Assembly: GCF_019048265.1 (NCBI RefSeq)
Contig: NZ_CP077311.1
Coordinates: 1,094,501 to 1,158,500, forward strand
DNA length: 64,000 bases
Origin: Aeromonas sp. FDAARGOS 1405
GTDB taxonomy: Bacteria; Pseudomonadota; Gammaproteobacteria; Enterobacterales; Aeromonadaceae
Direction: 5' to 3'
Position numbers and translations under genes: made by a program. Shown here in pieces: positions 44,128-52,182 of this stretch. The stretch's first letter is position 1. The number at the start of each line of letters is the position of its first letter. Below the pieces are notes generated by a model. It made no database searches. It saw nothing but the letters and a program-made list of their open reading frames with translations, and was not told the origin of the DNA.

Positions 44128-44661
44128 GTGACTACCATAGTTTCAGTTCGCCGCAACGGTCAGGTCGTCATCGGTGGCGATGGCCAGGTCTCTCTTGGCA
44201 ACACCGTCATGAAGGGCAACGCCCGCAAGGTTCATCGTCTCTATAACGGCAAGGTGCTGGCCGGTTTCGCTGGCGGTACCGCCGACGCCTTCACCCTGCT
44301 CGAGCGTTTCGAAGCAAAACTGCAGGCCCATCAGGGTAATCTGGAGCGCGCCGCCGTGGCGCTGGCCAAAGATTGGCGCACCGATCGCGCTCTGCGCCGC
44401 CTCGAAGCACTGCTGGCCGTGGCCGACGAACACAAATCCTTCATCATCACCGGCAACGGTGACGTGGTGCAGCCGGAGCACGATCTCATCGCCATCGGCA
44501 GCGGCGGCAACTTTGCCCAGTCCGCCGCCATCGCCCTGCTGGAAAACACCGAGCTGGATGCCAGGACCATTGTCGAGAAGTCCCTCAAGATTGCGGGCGA
44601 CATCTGCGTCTTCACCAACGGCAACCACACCATCGAAGTGCTGGACTACGCCGCCAAATAA
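44128..44661 (+). CDS. hslV: ATP-dependent protease peptidase subunit HslV
   Basis: The 177-residue N-terminal-threonine peptidase forms the proteolytic core of HslUV. After removal of the initiator, the mature chain starts [19 protein letters not shown], giving catalytic Thr1; Lys33-type residue lies in [17 protein letters not shown] 44128 is the start, with AGGT upstream. Heat-shock regulation is usual in the family, but no sigma-32 promoter was assigned. Confidence 0.97.
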   Translation: MTTIVSVRRNGQVVIGGDGQVSLGNTVMKGNARKVHRLYNGKVLAGFAGGTADAFTLLERFEAKLQAHQGNLERAAVALAKDWRTDRALRRLEALLAVADEHKSFIITGNGDVVQPEHDLIAIGSGGNFAQSAAIALLENTELDARTIVEKSLKIAGDICVFTNGNHTIEVLDYAAK

Positions 44662-44727
44662 GGCCACCAGCCAAACCCAATTTCCCAAGGGGTGGGCACT
44701 GCCCGCCCCGGATACAGGAACACCATC

Positions 44728-46056
44728 ATGTCCGAGATGACCCCGAGAGAAATCGTCCACGAGCTGGATCGTCACATCATTGGTCAGGCCGATGCCAAGC
44801 GCGCCGTTGCCGTTGCCCTGCGCAACCGCTGGCGCCGGATGCAGCTCAACGAAGAGATGCGCCATGAAGTGACCCCGAAAAACATCCTGATGATCGGCCC
44901 GACCGGTGTCGGCAAGACCGAGATCGCCCGTCGTCTGGCCAAGCTGGCCAACGCCCCCTTCATCAAGGTGGAAGCGACCAAGTTCACCGAAGTGGGCTAT
45001 GTCGGCAAGGAAGTGGACAGCATCATCCGCGATCTGACCGATGCCGCCATCAAGCTGGTGCGCGAAACCGAGATGGAGAAGATGAAATACCGCGCCGAAG
45101 AAGCCGCCGAAGAGCGCATCCTCGACGCCCTGCTGCCCAACCCGCGCAACACTTGGGGTGAGGAAGAGAAAGCCGACAACTCCAACACCCGCCAGATCTT
45201 CCGCAAGAAACTGCGGGAAGGTCAGCTGGATGACAAGGAGATCGAGCTGGAGCTCTCCGCCTCCCCGATGGGCGTCGAAATCATGACCCCGCCGGGCATG
45301 GAAGAGATGGCCAACCAGCTGCAGGGGCTGTTCCAGAACCTGGGCCAGAACCAGAAGAAGAAGCGCAAGATCAAGGTCAAAGAGGCCATGAAGGCGCTGA
45401 TCGAAGAGGAAGCGGCCCGTCTGGTCAATCCTGAAGAGCTGAAGCAGAAAGCCATCGCCGCTGTCGAGAACAACGGCATCGTCTTCCTCGACGAGATCGA
45501 CAAGATCTGCAAGCGCGGCGAGAGCTCGGGCCCCGACGTCTCCCGTGAAGGGGTACAGCGCGACCTGCTGCCGCTGGTTGAAGGTTGCACCGTCAACACC
45601 AAGCACGGCATGGTCAAGACCGACCACATCCTGTTTGTCGCCTCCGGCGCCTTCCAGATCGCCAAGCCGTCCGACCTCATCCCCGAGCTGCAGGGCCGTC
45701 TGCCGATCCGGGTCGAGCTGACCGCTCTCACCACCGATGACTTCGAGCGCATCCTGACCGAACCGAACGCCTCCCTGACCGATCAGTACAAGGCGCTGAT
45801 GGCCACCGAAGGGGTCAACATCGAGTTCACCAAGGATGGCATCCGCCGTCTGGCCGAAGCGGCCTGGCAGGTCAACGAGCGTACCGAAAACATAGGTGCC
45901 CGTCGTCTGCACACCGTGATGGAGCGCCTGATGGAAGATATCTCCTATGACGCCTCCGAGAAGTCCGGCGAGACCTTTGTCATCGACACCGACTACGTCA
46001 ACGCCCATCTCGGCAAGCTGATTGAAGACGAGGATCTGAGCCGCTTTATTCTGTAA
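44728..46056 (+). CDS. hslU: ATP-dependent protease ATPase subunit HslU
   Basis: The 442-residue AAA+ unfoldase partners HslV. Walker A is GPTGVGKTE near residues 58-66, GYVGKEV is the substrate pore loop, Walker B is IVFLDEIDK near 250-258, and the C terminus ends DLSRFIL, which docks into HslV. The I domain is the charged helical middle (residues ~110-240). It follows hslV by 66 bases. Confidence 0.97.
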   Translation: MSEMTPREIVHELDRHIIGQADAKRAVAVALRNRWRRMQLNEEMRHEVTPKNILMIGPTGVGKTEIARRLAKLANAPFIKVEATKFTEVGYVGKEVDSIIRDLTDAAIKLVRETEMEKMKYRAEEAAEERILDALLPNPRNTWGEEEKADNSNTRQIFRKKLREGQLDDKEIELELSASPMGVEIMTPPGMEEMANQLQGLFQNLGQNQKKKRKIKVKEAMKALIEEEAARLVNPEELKQKAIAAVENNGIVFLDEIDKICKRGESSGPDVSREGVQRDLLPLVEGCTVNTKHGMVKTDHILFVASGAFQIAKPSDLIPELQGRLPIRVELTALTTDDFERILTEPNASLTDQYKALMATEGVNIEFTKDGIRRLAEAAWQVNERTENIGARRLHTVMERLMEDISYDASEKSGETFVIDTDYVNAHLGKLIEDEDLSRFIL

Positions 46057-46072
46057 GCGCGCCCCTCCCGAT

Positions 46073-46103
46073 AAAACGCCTCCCTTCGCGGAGGCGTTTT
46101 TAT
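46073..46103 (+). terminator. hslVU terminator
   Basis: An 11-bp stem AAAACGCCTCC / GGAGGCGTTTT with the loop CTTCGC is followed by further T residues. Confidence 0.88.
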
Positions 46104-46259
46104 TTCTCCACCACCTCCGTCATCTGCCCGGATTCTGGCCCACACCTGCGGCAACCCGTTCAATCCCAAGCCGTTTCCAAACTTCCCCTTGCCAACGCCC
46201 GCCGTTTTTTCATCCCCGCTGAAATCTGCTCAAAAAAAGATCTTTCCTATTCTCGGCGG

Positions 46260-46285
46260 CTGATTTATACACACGTATAAATCAG
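46260..46285 (+). promoter_or_regulatory. Operator of the TetR-regulated exporter operon
   Basis: CTGATTTATAC and GTATAAATCAG are perfect 11-bp inverted copies around ACAC, 30 bases before the TetR gene start. The repeat contains TATAC/TATAAA-like -10 sequence, so a bound dimer would block the promoter. Autoregulation is inferred. Confidence 0.75.
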
Positions 46286-46315
46286 ATCAAAATCTGTGCA
46301 GCAGGAACCTGAAAG

Positions 46316-46957
46316 ATGAATCCAACCCGGCAGAAACTGCTCGATACCGGCCTCGCCATCGCCACCGAGAAGGGGCTGCGCGGCCTGACGGTGCGCGAGC
46401 TGGCGGCGGCGGCAGAGGTGAACCTCGGCTCCTTCGTCTACCACTTCGGCAACCGCGACGCCTTCATCGACGAGCTGGTCGAGCTCTGGTATGCCCCCCT
46501 CTATGACGAGCTCAAGGCAGTGGCAGCCAAAGGCTCCTACCCCTCTGCCATTGCCATGTTCGAGGCCACCATGGAGGCGCTGATCGGGCTGGTGGCGCGC
46601 CAGCGCGGCTTTATCAACCACCTGTTTGGCGATGCGCTGGCGGGTGAAGGGGCGGCCCAGCGCTTTCTGCTCAGCCTGCCGCGCCGCCACCCCCTGCTGC
46701 TGATCGAGCAGGTACGGATGGCACAGGCGGAAGGGTCACTGGTCGCCGGTCACCCGCTCCAGCTGATGATCTTCATCATGGGGTCGGTCGGCCTGCCGCT
46801 GGTGATCGCCGGCAGCGGTCGCCAACTCGGCTGGCTGCCCGAACAGGCAGCCCCTTTTCTCAGCCAGATAGACAACCCCGAGGCCGCCAGACAACGGCTG
46901 GTATGGGCACTGCGCGGCCTGCGCCCCACCGACATGAAAGAAGGAGAAGCGGCATGA
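46316..46957 (+). CDS. cecR: TetR-family regulator (CecR/YbiH-like)
   Basis: The 213-residue regulator has an N-terminal TetR helix-turn-helix (LTVRELAAAAEVNLGSFVYHFGNRDAFI broadly at residues 22-50, landmark NLGSFVYHFGNRD) and an all-helical ligand domain. It overlaps the next gene by ATGA and has a strong palindrome upstream. Gene order TetR, membrane-fusion protein, double ATPase and two permeases equals E. coli cecR-ybhGFSR, a drug-sensitivity-related exporter. The inducer is unknown. Confidence 0.8.
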   Translation: MNPTRQKLLDTGLAIATEKGLRGLTVRELAAAAEVNLGSFVYHFGNRDAFIDELVELWYAPLYDELKAVAAKGSYPSAIAMFEATMEALIGLVARQRGFINHLFGDALAGEGAAQRFLLSLPRRHPLLLIEQVRMAQAEGSLVAGHPLQLMIFIMGSVGLPLVIAGSGRQLGWLPEQAAPFLSQIDNPEAARQRLVWALRGLRPTDMKEGEAA

Positions 46958-47922
46958 AACAACGCATTGTAATCGCAGCCCTGCTGCTAACCGTTATCGG
47001 TGGCTACCTCTGGTGGCAGGGGCGCCCCACCGACGGCTCCATCCTCTACGGCAATGTCGATATTCGCGACGTCAATCTGGCCTTTCGGGTCGGCGGTCGC
47101 GTCGATCAGGTACTGGTCGATGAGGGGGATAGGGTAAAAACCGGCCAACTGCTGGCCCGCCTCGATCCGGCGCCCCTCACCCACAGCCGCGACAGTGCCC
47201 GCGCCAATCTGGCTGCGCTCACTGCCGCCAACACCTTGATCCACAAAGGCTATCGCAGCGAAGAGACCGACCGTGCCCGAGCCGCACTGGCCGCCGCCGA
47301 AGCCGCTGCGCTGGAGGCCGACCAGCAGTGGCGCCGCCAGAGCGCACTGGCCGCCACCGGTGCCATCTCCCGCGGTCAGCTCGATACCGCCCGCTCCCAG
47401 CGGGATCAGACCCAGGCGCAGGTGCGCTCCGCACGCGAACAGCTCGCCCAGCTCGAAACCGGCTACCGCCCGGAGGAAATTGCCCAGTCCGATGCCCAGC
47501 TGGAAGGGGCCAAAGCGGCGCTCGCCAGTGCCGAACTGGCGCTGGCAGATGCCAGCCTGACCGCCCCCAGCGACGGCATCATCATCAGCCGCGCCGTCGA
47601 GAACGGCAGCATGGTGCAGAGCGGAGCGACCGCCTTCAACCTCTCCCTGACCGCGCCAGTCTGGGTGCGCGCCTATGTGGAGGAGCCCTGGCTCGGCCAC
47701 TTCCCGAGCGGCGCCAAGGTAACCCTCACCACCGACTCGCGGCCGGATCAGCCCTATCACGGGGTGGTGGGCTTTGTCTCGCCGACCGCCGAGTTCACCC
47801 CGAAATCGGTGGAGACGCCGGACCTGCGCACTCACCTCGTCTACCGGCTGCGCATCGTGGTGCAGGATCCCGACCCGGCCCTGCGCCAAGGAATGCCGGT
47901 CACCGTCAGGCTGGCGCCATGA
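46954..47922 (+). CDS. ybhG: Membrane-fusion protein of an ABC-2 exporter (YbhG-like, HlyD family)
   Basis: The 322-residue periplasmic adaptor has an N-terminal anchor (IVIAALLLTVIGGYLWW), a split lipoyl/barrel-sandwich half starting VDIRDVNLAFRVGGRVDQV near 38-56, a long alpha-hairpin (~95-190) rich in Ala/Arg/Gln, the second lipoyl half TAPSDGIIISRAVENGSMV, and a beta-barrel with VRAYVEEPWLGHF. It bridges the inner-membrane ABC permeases to the periplasm. Start and stop overlap neighbours by ATGA. Confidence 0.9.
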   Translation: MKQRIVIAALLLTVIGGYLWWQGRPTDGSILYGNVDIRDVNLAFRVGGRVDQVLVDEGDRVKTGQLLARLDPAPLTHSRDSARANLAALTAANTLIHKGYRSEETDRARAALAAAEAAALEADQQWRRQSALAATGAISRGQLDTARSQRDQTQAQVRSAREQLAQLETGYRPEEIAQSDAQLEGAKAALASAELALADASLTAPSDGIIISRAVENGSMVQSGATAFNLSLTAPVWVRAYVEEPWLGHFPSGAKVTLTTDSRPDQPYHGVVGFVSPTAEFTPKSVETPDLRTHLVYRLRIVVQDPDPALRQGMPVTVRLAP

Positions 47923-49688
47923 GCTGCGCCATCTCCCTTGAGGGGCTCACCAAACGCTTTGGTGAGCGGGTCGCCCTCAACGCCATCTCGGCCACTATTC
48001 CGGCTGGCGGCATCACCGGGCTGGTCGGCCCCGACGGCGCGGGCAAGAGCACTTTGCTGCGCCTGCTGGCCGGTTTGCTGATCCCCGAAGCGGGCACCAT
48101 CCGGGTGCTGGGGCTGGATCCGGTGAGCGAGGGGGATCTGCTGCGCCAGCGCCTCGGCTACATGCCCCAGCAGTTCGGCCTCTACGAGGATCTCAGCGTG
48201 CTGGAGAACCTCACCCTCTACGCTGACTTGCGCGGCGTACTGGAGCCCGAACGCACGCCCACCTTCGCGCGGCTGCTCGCCTTCACCGATCTCGCTCGCT
48301 TCACCGCACGACCGGCGGGCAAGCTCTCTGGCGGGATGAAGCAGAAACTCGGGCTGGCCTGCGCCCTGCTCGGCACCCCGGATATGCTGCTGCTGGACGA
48401 ACCGGGGGTCGGGGTCGATCCCATCTCCCGCCGCGCCCTCTGGCAGATGGTGCGCGAGCTGGCCAAGGGGGGGATGACGGTGCTCTGGAGTACCGCCTAT
48501 CTCGATGAGGCGGAGCTGTGCGACCACGTGCTGCTGATGGCGGATGGCGAGGTGCGCACCAGCGGCACACCGGCCAATCTGATGGGGGCCATGGCCAGCC
48601 GCTGCTGGCTGCTGGAGGCGGGGCAGCTGGATGGCCGCGAGCGGCGCGCCCTGCTGCGCCGGGCACTGGCTCACCCGGCGGTGATGGATGGCGCGGTGGC
48701 GGGGGAGCGGGTTCGCCTGCTGCTGCACCCGGGCATGACGCCCCCACCGCTCCCGGAGCTGCAACTGGCCAACGGCGCCTTTCAACCGGCCCAGCCCCGG
48801 CTGGAAGATGCCTTTATCGACCTGCTCGGCGGCGGCCCCGGCGGGGAGTCGAGTCTGGCAGCCGGGATGCGCGAAGCGGAACTGCCGCAGGGGGTCTCCC
48901 CCGAGGCGGTGATCGAGGCGCGCCACCTCACCAAACGCTTCGGCGATTTTGCCGCCACCGATGATGTCAGCTTTGCGGTGCGCCGCGGCGAGATCTTCGG
49001 CCTGCTCGGCCCCAACGGGGCGGGCAAGTCCACCACCTTCAAGATGGAGTGCGGCCTGCTGCGCCCGAGCGAGGGGCAGGCCCTGGTGACCGGCATCGAT
49101 CTGGCCCACAGCCCCTCGGCGGCGCGCCAGCGCCTCGGCTACATGGCGCAGAAGTTCTCCCTCTACAAGCAGCTCACCGTGGCGCAGAACCTCTCCTTCT
49201 TCGCCGGTATCTACGGCCTGTTCGGCCGCCACCAGCAGACGCGGATCGACGCCATGGTGACTGCCTTTGCCCTCACCCCCTGGCTCGATCAGAAAGCGGA
49301 ATCCCTACCGCTCGGCCTGCGCCAGCGTCTTTCACTCGCCTGCGCCCTGCTGCACGAACCGCCGCTGCTGTTTCTCGACGAGCCCACCTCCGGGGTCGAT
49401 CCGGTGACCCGGCGCGAGTTCTGGTCGCACATCAACGCGCTGGCCGACCACGGCGTCACCGTGTTGGTCACCACCCACTTTATGGATGAGGCGGAGTATT
49501 GCGACCGCATTGCTCTCATCTATCGCGGCAAGCTGCTGGCCCTCGGCACCCCGGACGATCTCAAGGAGCTGGCCGCCAAAGAGGCGGCGACCTCTTTGCC
49601 AACCGGCTCCTTGCCGACCTGTTCTTTGCCAACAATGGAAGAGGCCTATATCACCCTGGTCGAGCGGGCCAGCGAGGAGGACGCATGA
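47919..49688 (+). CDS. ybhF: Double ABC ATPase of the exporter (YbhF-like)
   Basis: The 589-residue protein fuses two ATPase domains. Domain 1: Walker A GPDGAGKST near residue 40, signature LSGGMKQKLGLACALLG, Walker B LLLDEPGVGVDP. Domain 2: Walker A GPNGAGKST near 365, a variant signature LPLGLRQRLSLACALL (LSGG replaced by LPLG) and LFLDEPTSGVDP. A short tandem of three SLPT units (49593-49637) near the C terminus precedes MEEAYITLVERA. It couples to both flanking genes by ATGA. Confidence 0.9.
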   Translation: MSCAISLEGLTKRFGERVALNAISATIPAGGITGLVGPDGAGKSTLLRLLAGLLIPEAGTIRVLGLDPVSEGDLLRQRLGYMPQQFGLYEDLSVLENLTLYADLRGVLEPERTPTFARLLAFTDLARFTARPAGKLSGGMKQKLGLACALLGTPDMLLLDEPGVGVDPISRRALWQMVRELAKGGMTVLWSTAYLDEAELCDHVLLMADGEVRTSGTPANLMGAMASRCWLLEAGQLDGRERRALLRRALAHPAVMDGAVAGERVRLLLHPGMTPPPLPELQLANGAFQPAQPRLEDAFIDLLGGGPGGESSLAAGMREAELPQGVSPEAVIEARHLTKRFGDFAATDDVSFAVRRGEIFGLLGPNGAGKSTTFKMECGLLRPSEGQALVTGIDLAHSPSAARQRLGYMAQKFSLYKQLTVAQNLSFFAGIYGLFGRHQQTRIDAMVTAFALTPWLDQKAESLPLGLRQRLSLACALLHEPPLLFLDEPTSGVDPVTRREFWSHINALADHGVTVLVTTHFMDEAEYCDRIALIYRGKLLALGTPDDLKELAAKEAATSLPTGSLPTCSLPTMEEAYITLVERASEEDA

Positions 49689-50794
49689 GCATCAACCGTC
49701 GGCGACTGCTGGCCCTCTGCCGCAAGGAGACGCTGCAAATCGTCCGTGACCCGAGCAGCATCCTCATCGCCTTCATCATGCCGGTGGTACTGCTGGTGGT
49801 AATGGGTTACGCCATCAATCTGGATGTGGACCACCTGCGCCTCGGCATCTGGCGTACCGACAGCGGCGCCCCGGCGGTGCGGCTGGAGCAGGCCCTGCGC
49901 GGCTCTACCGCGCTGGAGATCCACAGCGGCCCGAGCAAGGAGTCCCTGCTCGCCAGTCTGGCCCGTGGCGAGATCCGCGGCCTGCTGGTGATCGATGACG
50001 GCTTCTCCCGCGCCATGGCCGGTCAGGGCATTGGCACGCCGCAGGCACTGCTGCTGACCGACGGCTCCGAGCCCAACACCGCCAACTTCGTCACCAACTA
50101 TGTGCAGGGGATCTGGCAGGGGTGGCTCGCTGGCGAGGGGGTCGCCATACCGGTGTCGATAGAGAGCCGCGCCTGGTTCAACCCGGCGCTGGTGAGCCGC
50201 AACTTTCTGGTGCCAGGCTCCATTGCGGTGGTGATGACCATCATCGGTGCCCTGCTCACCTCGCTGGTGGTGGCGCGGGAGTGGGAGCGCGGCACCATGG
50301 AGGCGCTGATCGCCACCCCGGTCACCAAGGGGGAGCTGCTGCTCTCCAAGCTGCTGCCCTACTATGGCCTTGGCATCATCGCCATGCTGCTCTGCCTGCT
50401 CTTCTCGGTGGCGGTAATGGGCGTACCGTGGCGCGGCTCCCTGCTGCTGCTCTTTCTGGTCACCAGCGTCTTTCTCGGCAGCGCCCTCGGACTCGGGCTG
50501 TTTCTCTCCGCCGTGATGCGCAGCCAGTTCAACGCCGCGCAGGCAGCGCTGATCGCCGCCTTTCTGCCCGCCGTGATGCTGTCGGGCTTCGTGTTCGAGA
50601 TCGCCAGCATGCCGCCTTGGCTTCGGGCCATCACCCACCTCATTCCGGCCCGCTACTTCGCAAGCTCCCTGCAGACCCTCTATCAGGCGGGCAGCGTCTT
50701 CTCGATCCTGCTGGTCAACGGTTTCTGTCTGCTGCTGCTGGCCGGTTTCTGGCTGGCCCTGACCGCCCGCAAGACGCGGCGCACTCTGGAGTAA
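49685..50794 (+). CDS. ybhS: ABC-2 exporter permease (YbhS-like)
   Basis: The 369-residue ABC-2 permease has a short cytoplasmic start (MSINRRRLLALCRKE), helix 1 near residues 27-46, a large periplasmic domain (~50-170) and five helices in the C-terminal half, including VAREWERGTMEALIATP, the coupling-helix region, after SRNFLVPGSIAVVMTIIG. Its partner ybhR follows 3 bases later. Confidence 0.88.
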   Translation: MSINRRRLLALCRKETLQIVRDPSSILIAFIMPVVLLVVMGYAINLDVDHLRLGIWRTDSGAPAVRLEQALRGSTALEIHSGPSKESLLASLARGEIRGLLVIDDGFSRAMAGQGIGTPQALLLTDGSEPNTANFVTNYVQGIWQGWLAGEGVAIPVSIESRAWFNPALVSRNFLVPGSIAVVMTIIGALLTSLVVAREWERGTMEALIATPVTKGELLLSKLLPYYGLGIIAMLLCLLFSVAVMGVPWRGSLLLLFLVTSVFLGSALGLGLFLSAVMRSQFNAAQAALIAAFLPAVMLSGFVFEIASMPPWLRAITHLIPARYFASSLQTLYQAGSVFSILLVNGFCLLLLAGFWLALTARKTRRTLE

Positions 50795-50797
50795 CCC

Positions 50798-51886
50798 ATG
50801 CTGATCCGACTCTGGTGGCTGATCCGAAAAGAGCTGCAGGCCCTGATGGGCAATACTCAGGGGCGCTTTCTGCTCATCATGCCGGTGCTACTGCAAACCG
50901 CCCTCTTCCCGTTCGCCGCCACTCTGGAGGTGACCGGCAACACGCTGGCCATCTACAACCAGGATGGCGGTGCCCAGAGCCGCGAGCTGCTGGAGCGCCT
51001 CACCCATATGCCCGCCTTTACCACCATCATCCCGGTACAAGGCGAGGCGGGCATGACCGAGGCCATCACCGGGCAACAGGCACTGCTCGGGCTGATTATT
51101 CCGGGCGATTTTTCGCGCCGGCTGGCACGGGGCGAACAGGCCAAGGTACAGCTGATCATCGACGGACGCCGCTCCAACGGTGGTCAGGTGGCGGCTGGCT
51201 ACATCAGTCAGGTGATCGCCCGCTGGCAAAGTGAGGGCAAGGGGCAACCCGAGCTGGCGGTACGCAACCTCTACAACCCCAACGTCGAGTTCCACTGGCA
51301 TATCCTGCCAGCGCTGGTGGCCATCATCACCACCACTGGCTGCCTGATTGTCACCGCCCTCTCGGTCGCGCGGGAGCGGGAAGAGGGCACCTTCGATCAG
51401 CTGCTGGTCTCCCCCCTCACCGCGGGCTGGATCATGGCGGGCAAGGCGGTGCCCGGCATCATGGTGGCGGTGGGGCAAGGGTGCATAGTCGCGCTGGCCG
51501 CCCGTTTTGTCTTTCACCTCCCCTTTGCCGGCAGCCTCAGCCTGCTGATGGCGGGCATGGTCTGCTACGGGCTGGCACTGGCCGGGATCGGGCTCTTCAT
51601 CTCGTCGTTCTGCTCGACCCAGCAGCAGGCCTTTCTCGGGGTCTTCTCCTTCACCGTACCGGCGGTGATCCTCTCGGGCTACATCTCGCCGGTGGAGAAC
51701 ATGCCGCAGGTGTTCCAGTGGCTGGCGGCCATCGACCCCCTCACCCACTTCATCGTGCTGCTCAAGGGGGTCTTCCTCAAGGGGTTTGACTGGTCGGCCG
51801 CCTGGCCCCTGCTCTGGCCGCTGCTCGCCATCGCCGGCGTCACCCTGTCGCTAGCGCTCGCCATGTTCCGCCGCCATATCGCCTGA
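50798..51886 (+). CDS. ybhR: ABC-2 exporter permease (YbhR-like)
   Basis: The 362-residue ABC-2 permease is the second half of the membrane pore. It shares the layout of YbhS: first helix near 26-42, periplasmic domain, then five helices with VAREREEGTFDQLLVSPL as the coupling region and FTVPAVILSGYISPVENMP near the end. It is the last gene of the five-gene operon, followed by a terminator-like hairpin. Confidence 0.88.
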   Translation: MLIRLWWLIRKELQALMGNTQGRFLLIMPVLLQTALFPFAATLEVTGNTLAIYNQDGGAQSRELLERLTHMPAFTTIIPVQGEAGMTEAITGQQALLGLIIPGDFSRRLARGEQAKVQLIIDGRRSNGGQVAAGYISQVIARWQSEGKGQPELAVRNLYNPNVEFHWHILPALVAIITTTGCLIVTALSVAREREEGTFDQLLVSPLTAGWIMAGKAVPGIMVAVGQGCIVALAARFVFHLPFAGSLSLLMAGMVCYGLALAGIGLFISSFCSTQQQAFLGVFSFTVPAVILSGYISPVENMPQVFQWLAAIDPLTHFIVLLKGVFLKGFDWSAAWPLLWPLLAIAGVTLSLALAMFRRHIA

Positions 51887-51908
51887 CGCGCCACCTTGTT
51901 CAGCTGAT

Positions 51909-51941
51909 GCCGGTCTCGCCCAGTGCGAGGCCGGCCATTTT
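51909..51941 (+). terminator. Terminator of the TetR/exporter operon
   Basis: A 10-bp stem GCCGGTCTCG / CGAGGCCGGC (one G-T pair) with a 7-base loop is followed by CATTTT, 23 bases after ybhR. Confidence 0.7.
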
Positions 51942-52069
51942 CCGCCAGAAGTTTTCACTCCCCGGCCGTGGGTAAACCGGGCTTTCCCTCCACCATCCCT
52001 CACTCCAAGCCAGCGCAGAAATCATCAACTGGTATACCTATTTTTGTATATCTTTGAATTTTATCGAAT

Positions 52070-52140
52070 TACCCCTGACGAGATATATAAATAGACACTT
52101 GATTTGCATCAATTGCCCGCCCCGACTGACTGGGTAGCCT
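52070..52140 (+). promoter_or_regulatory. nirB promoter with FNR and NarL/NarP-like sites
   Basis: A perfect FNR site TTGATTTGCATCAA lies at 52099-52112 (centre 52105.5) and TAGCCT at 52135-52140 fits a -10, giving a start near 52147 and FNR at -41.5. A NarL/NarP-like 7-2-7 element begins with TACCCCT at 52070 and ends at 52085, centred at -69.5, exactly as at E. coli nirB; its second half (CGAGATA) is a poor match. Another heptamer, TACCTAT, is at 52035-52041. Confidence 0.8.
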
Positions 52141-52182
52141 AGCCCCAGAATGATGTTTTATTACTCCAAACTAGAGGCAATC

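Noticed and set aside
44143..46008. Long open frame antisense to hslV and hslU
   Set aside because: It is a shadow of two universally conserved genes, and its translation resembles no protein family.
47328..47918. N-terminal extension of the double ATPase reading through ybhG
   Set aside because: The frame is open upstream but overlaps ybhG completely. The ATPase starts at ATG 47919 through the four-base overlap used throughout this operon.
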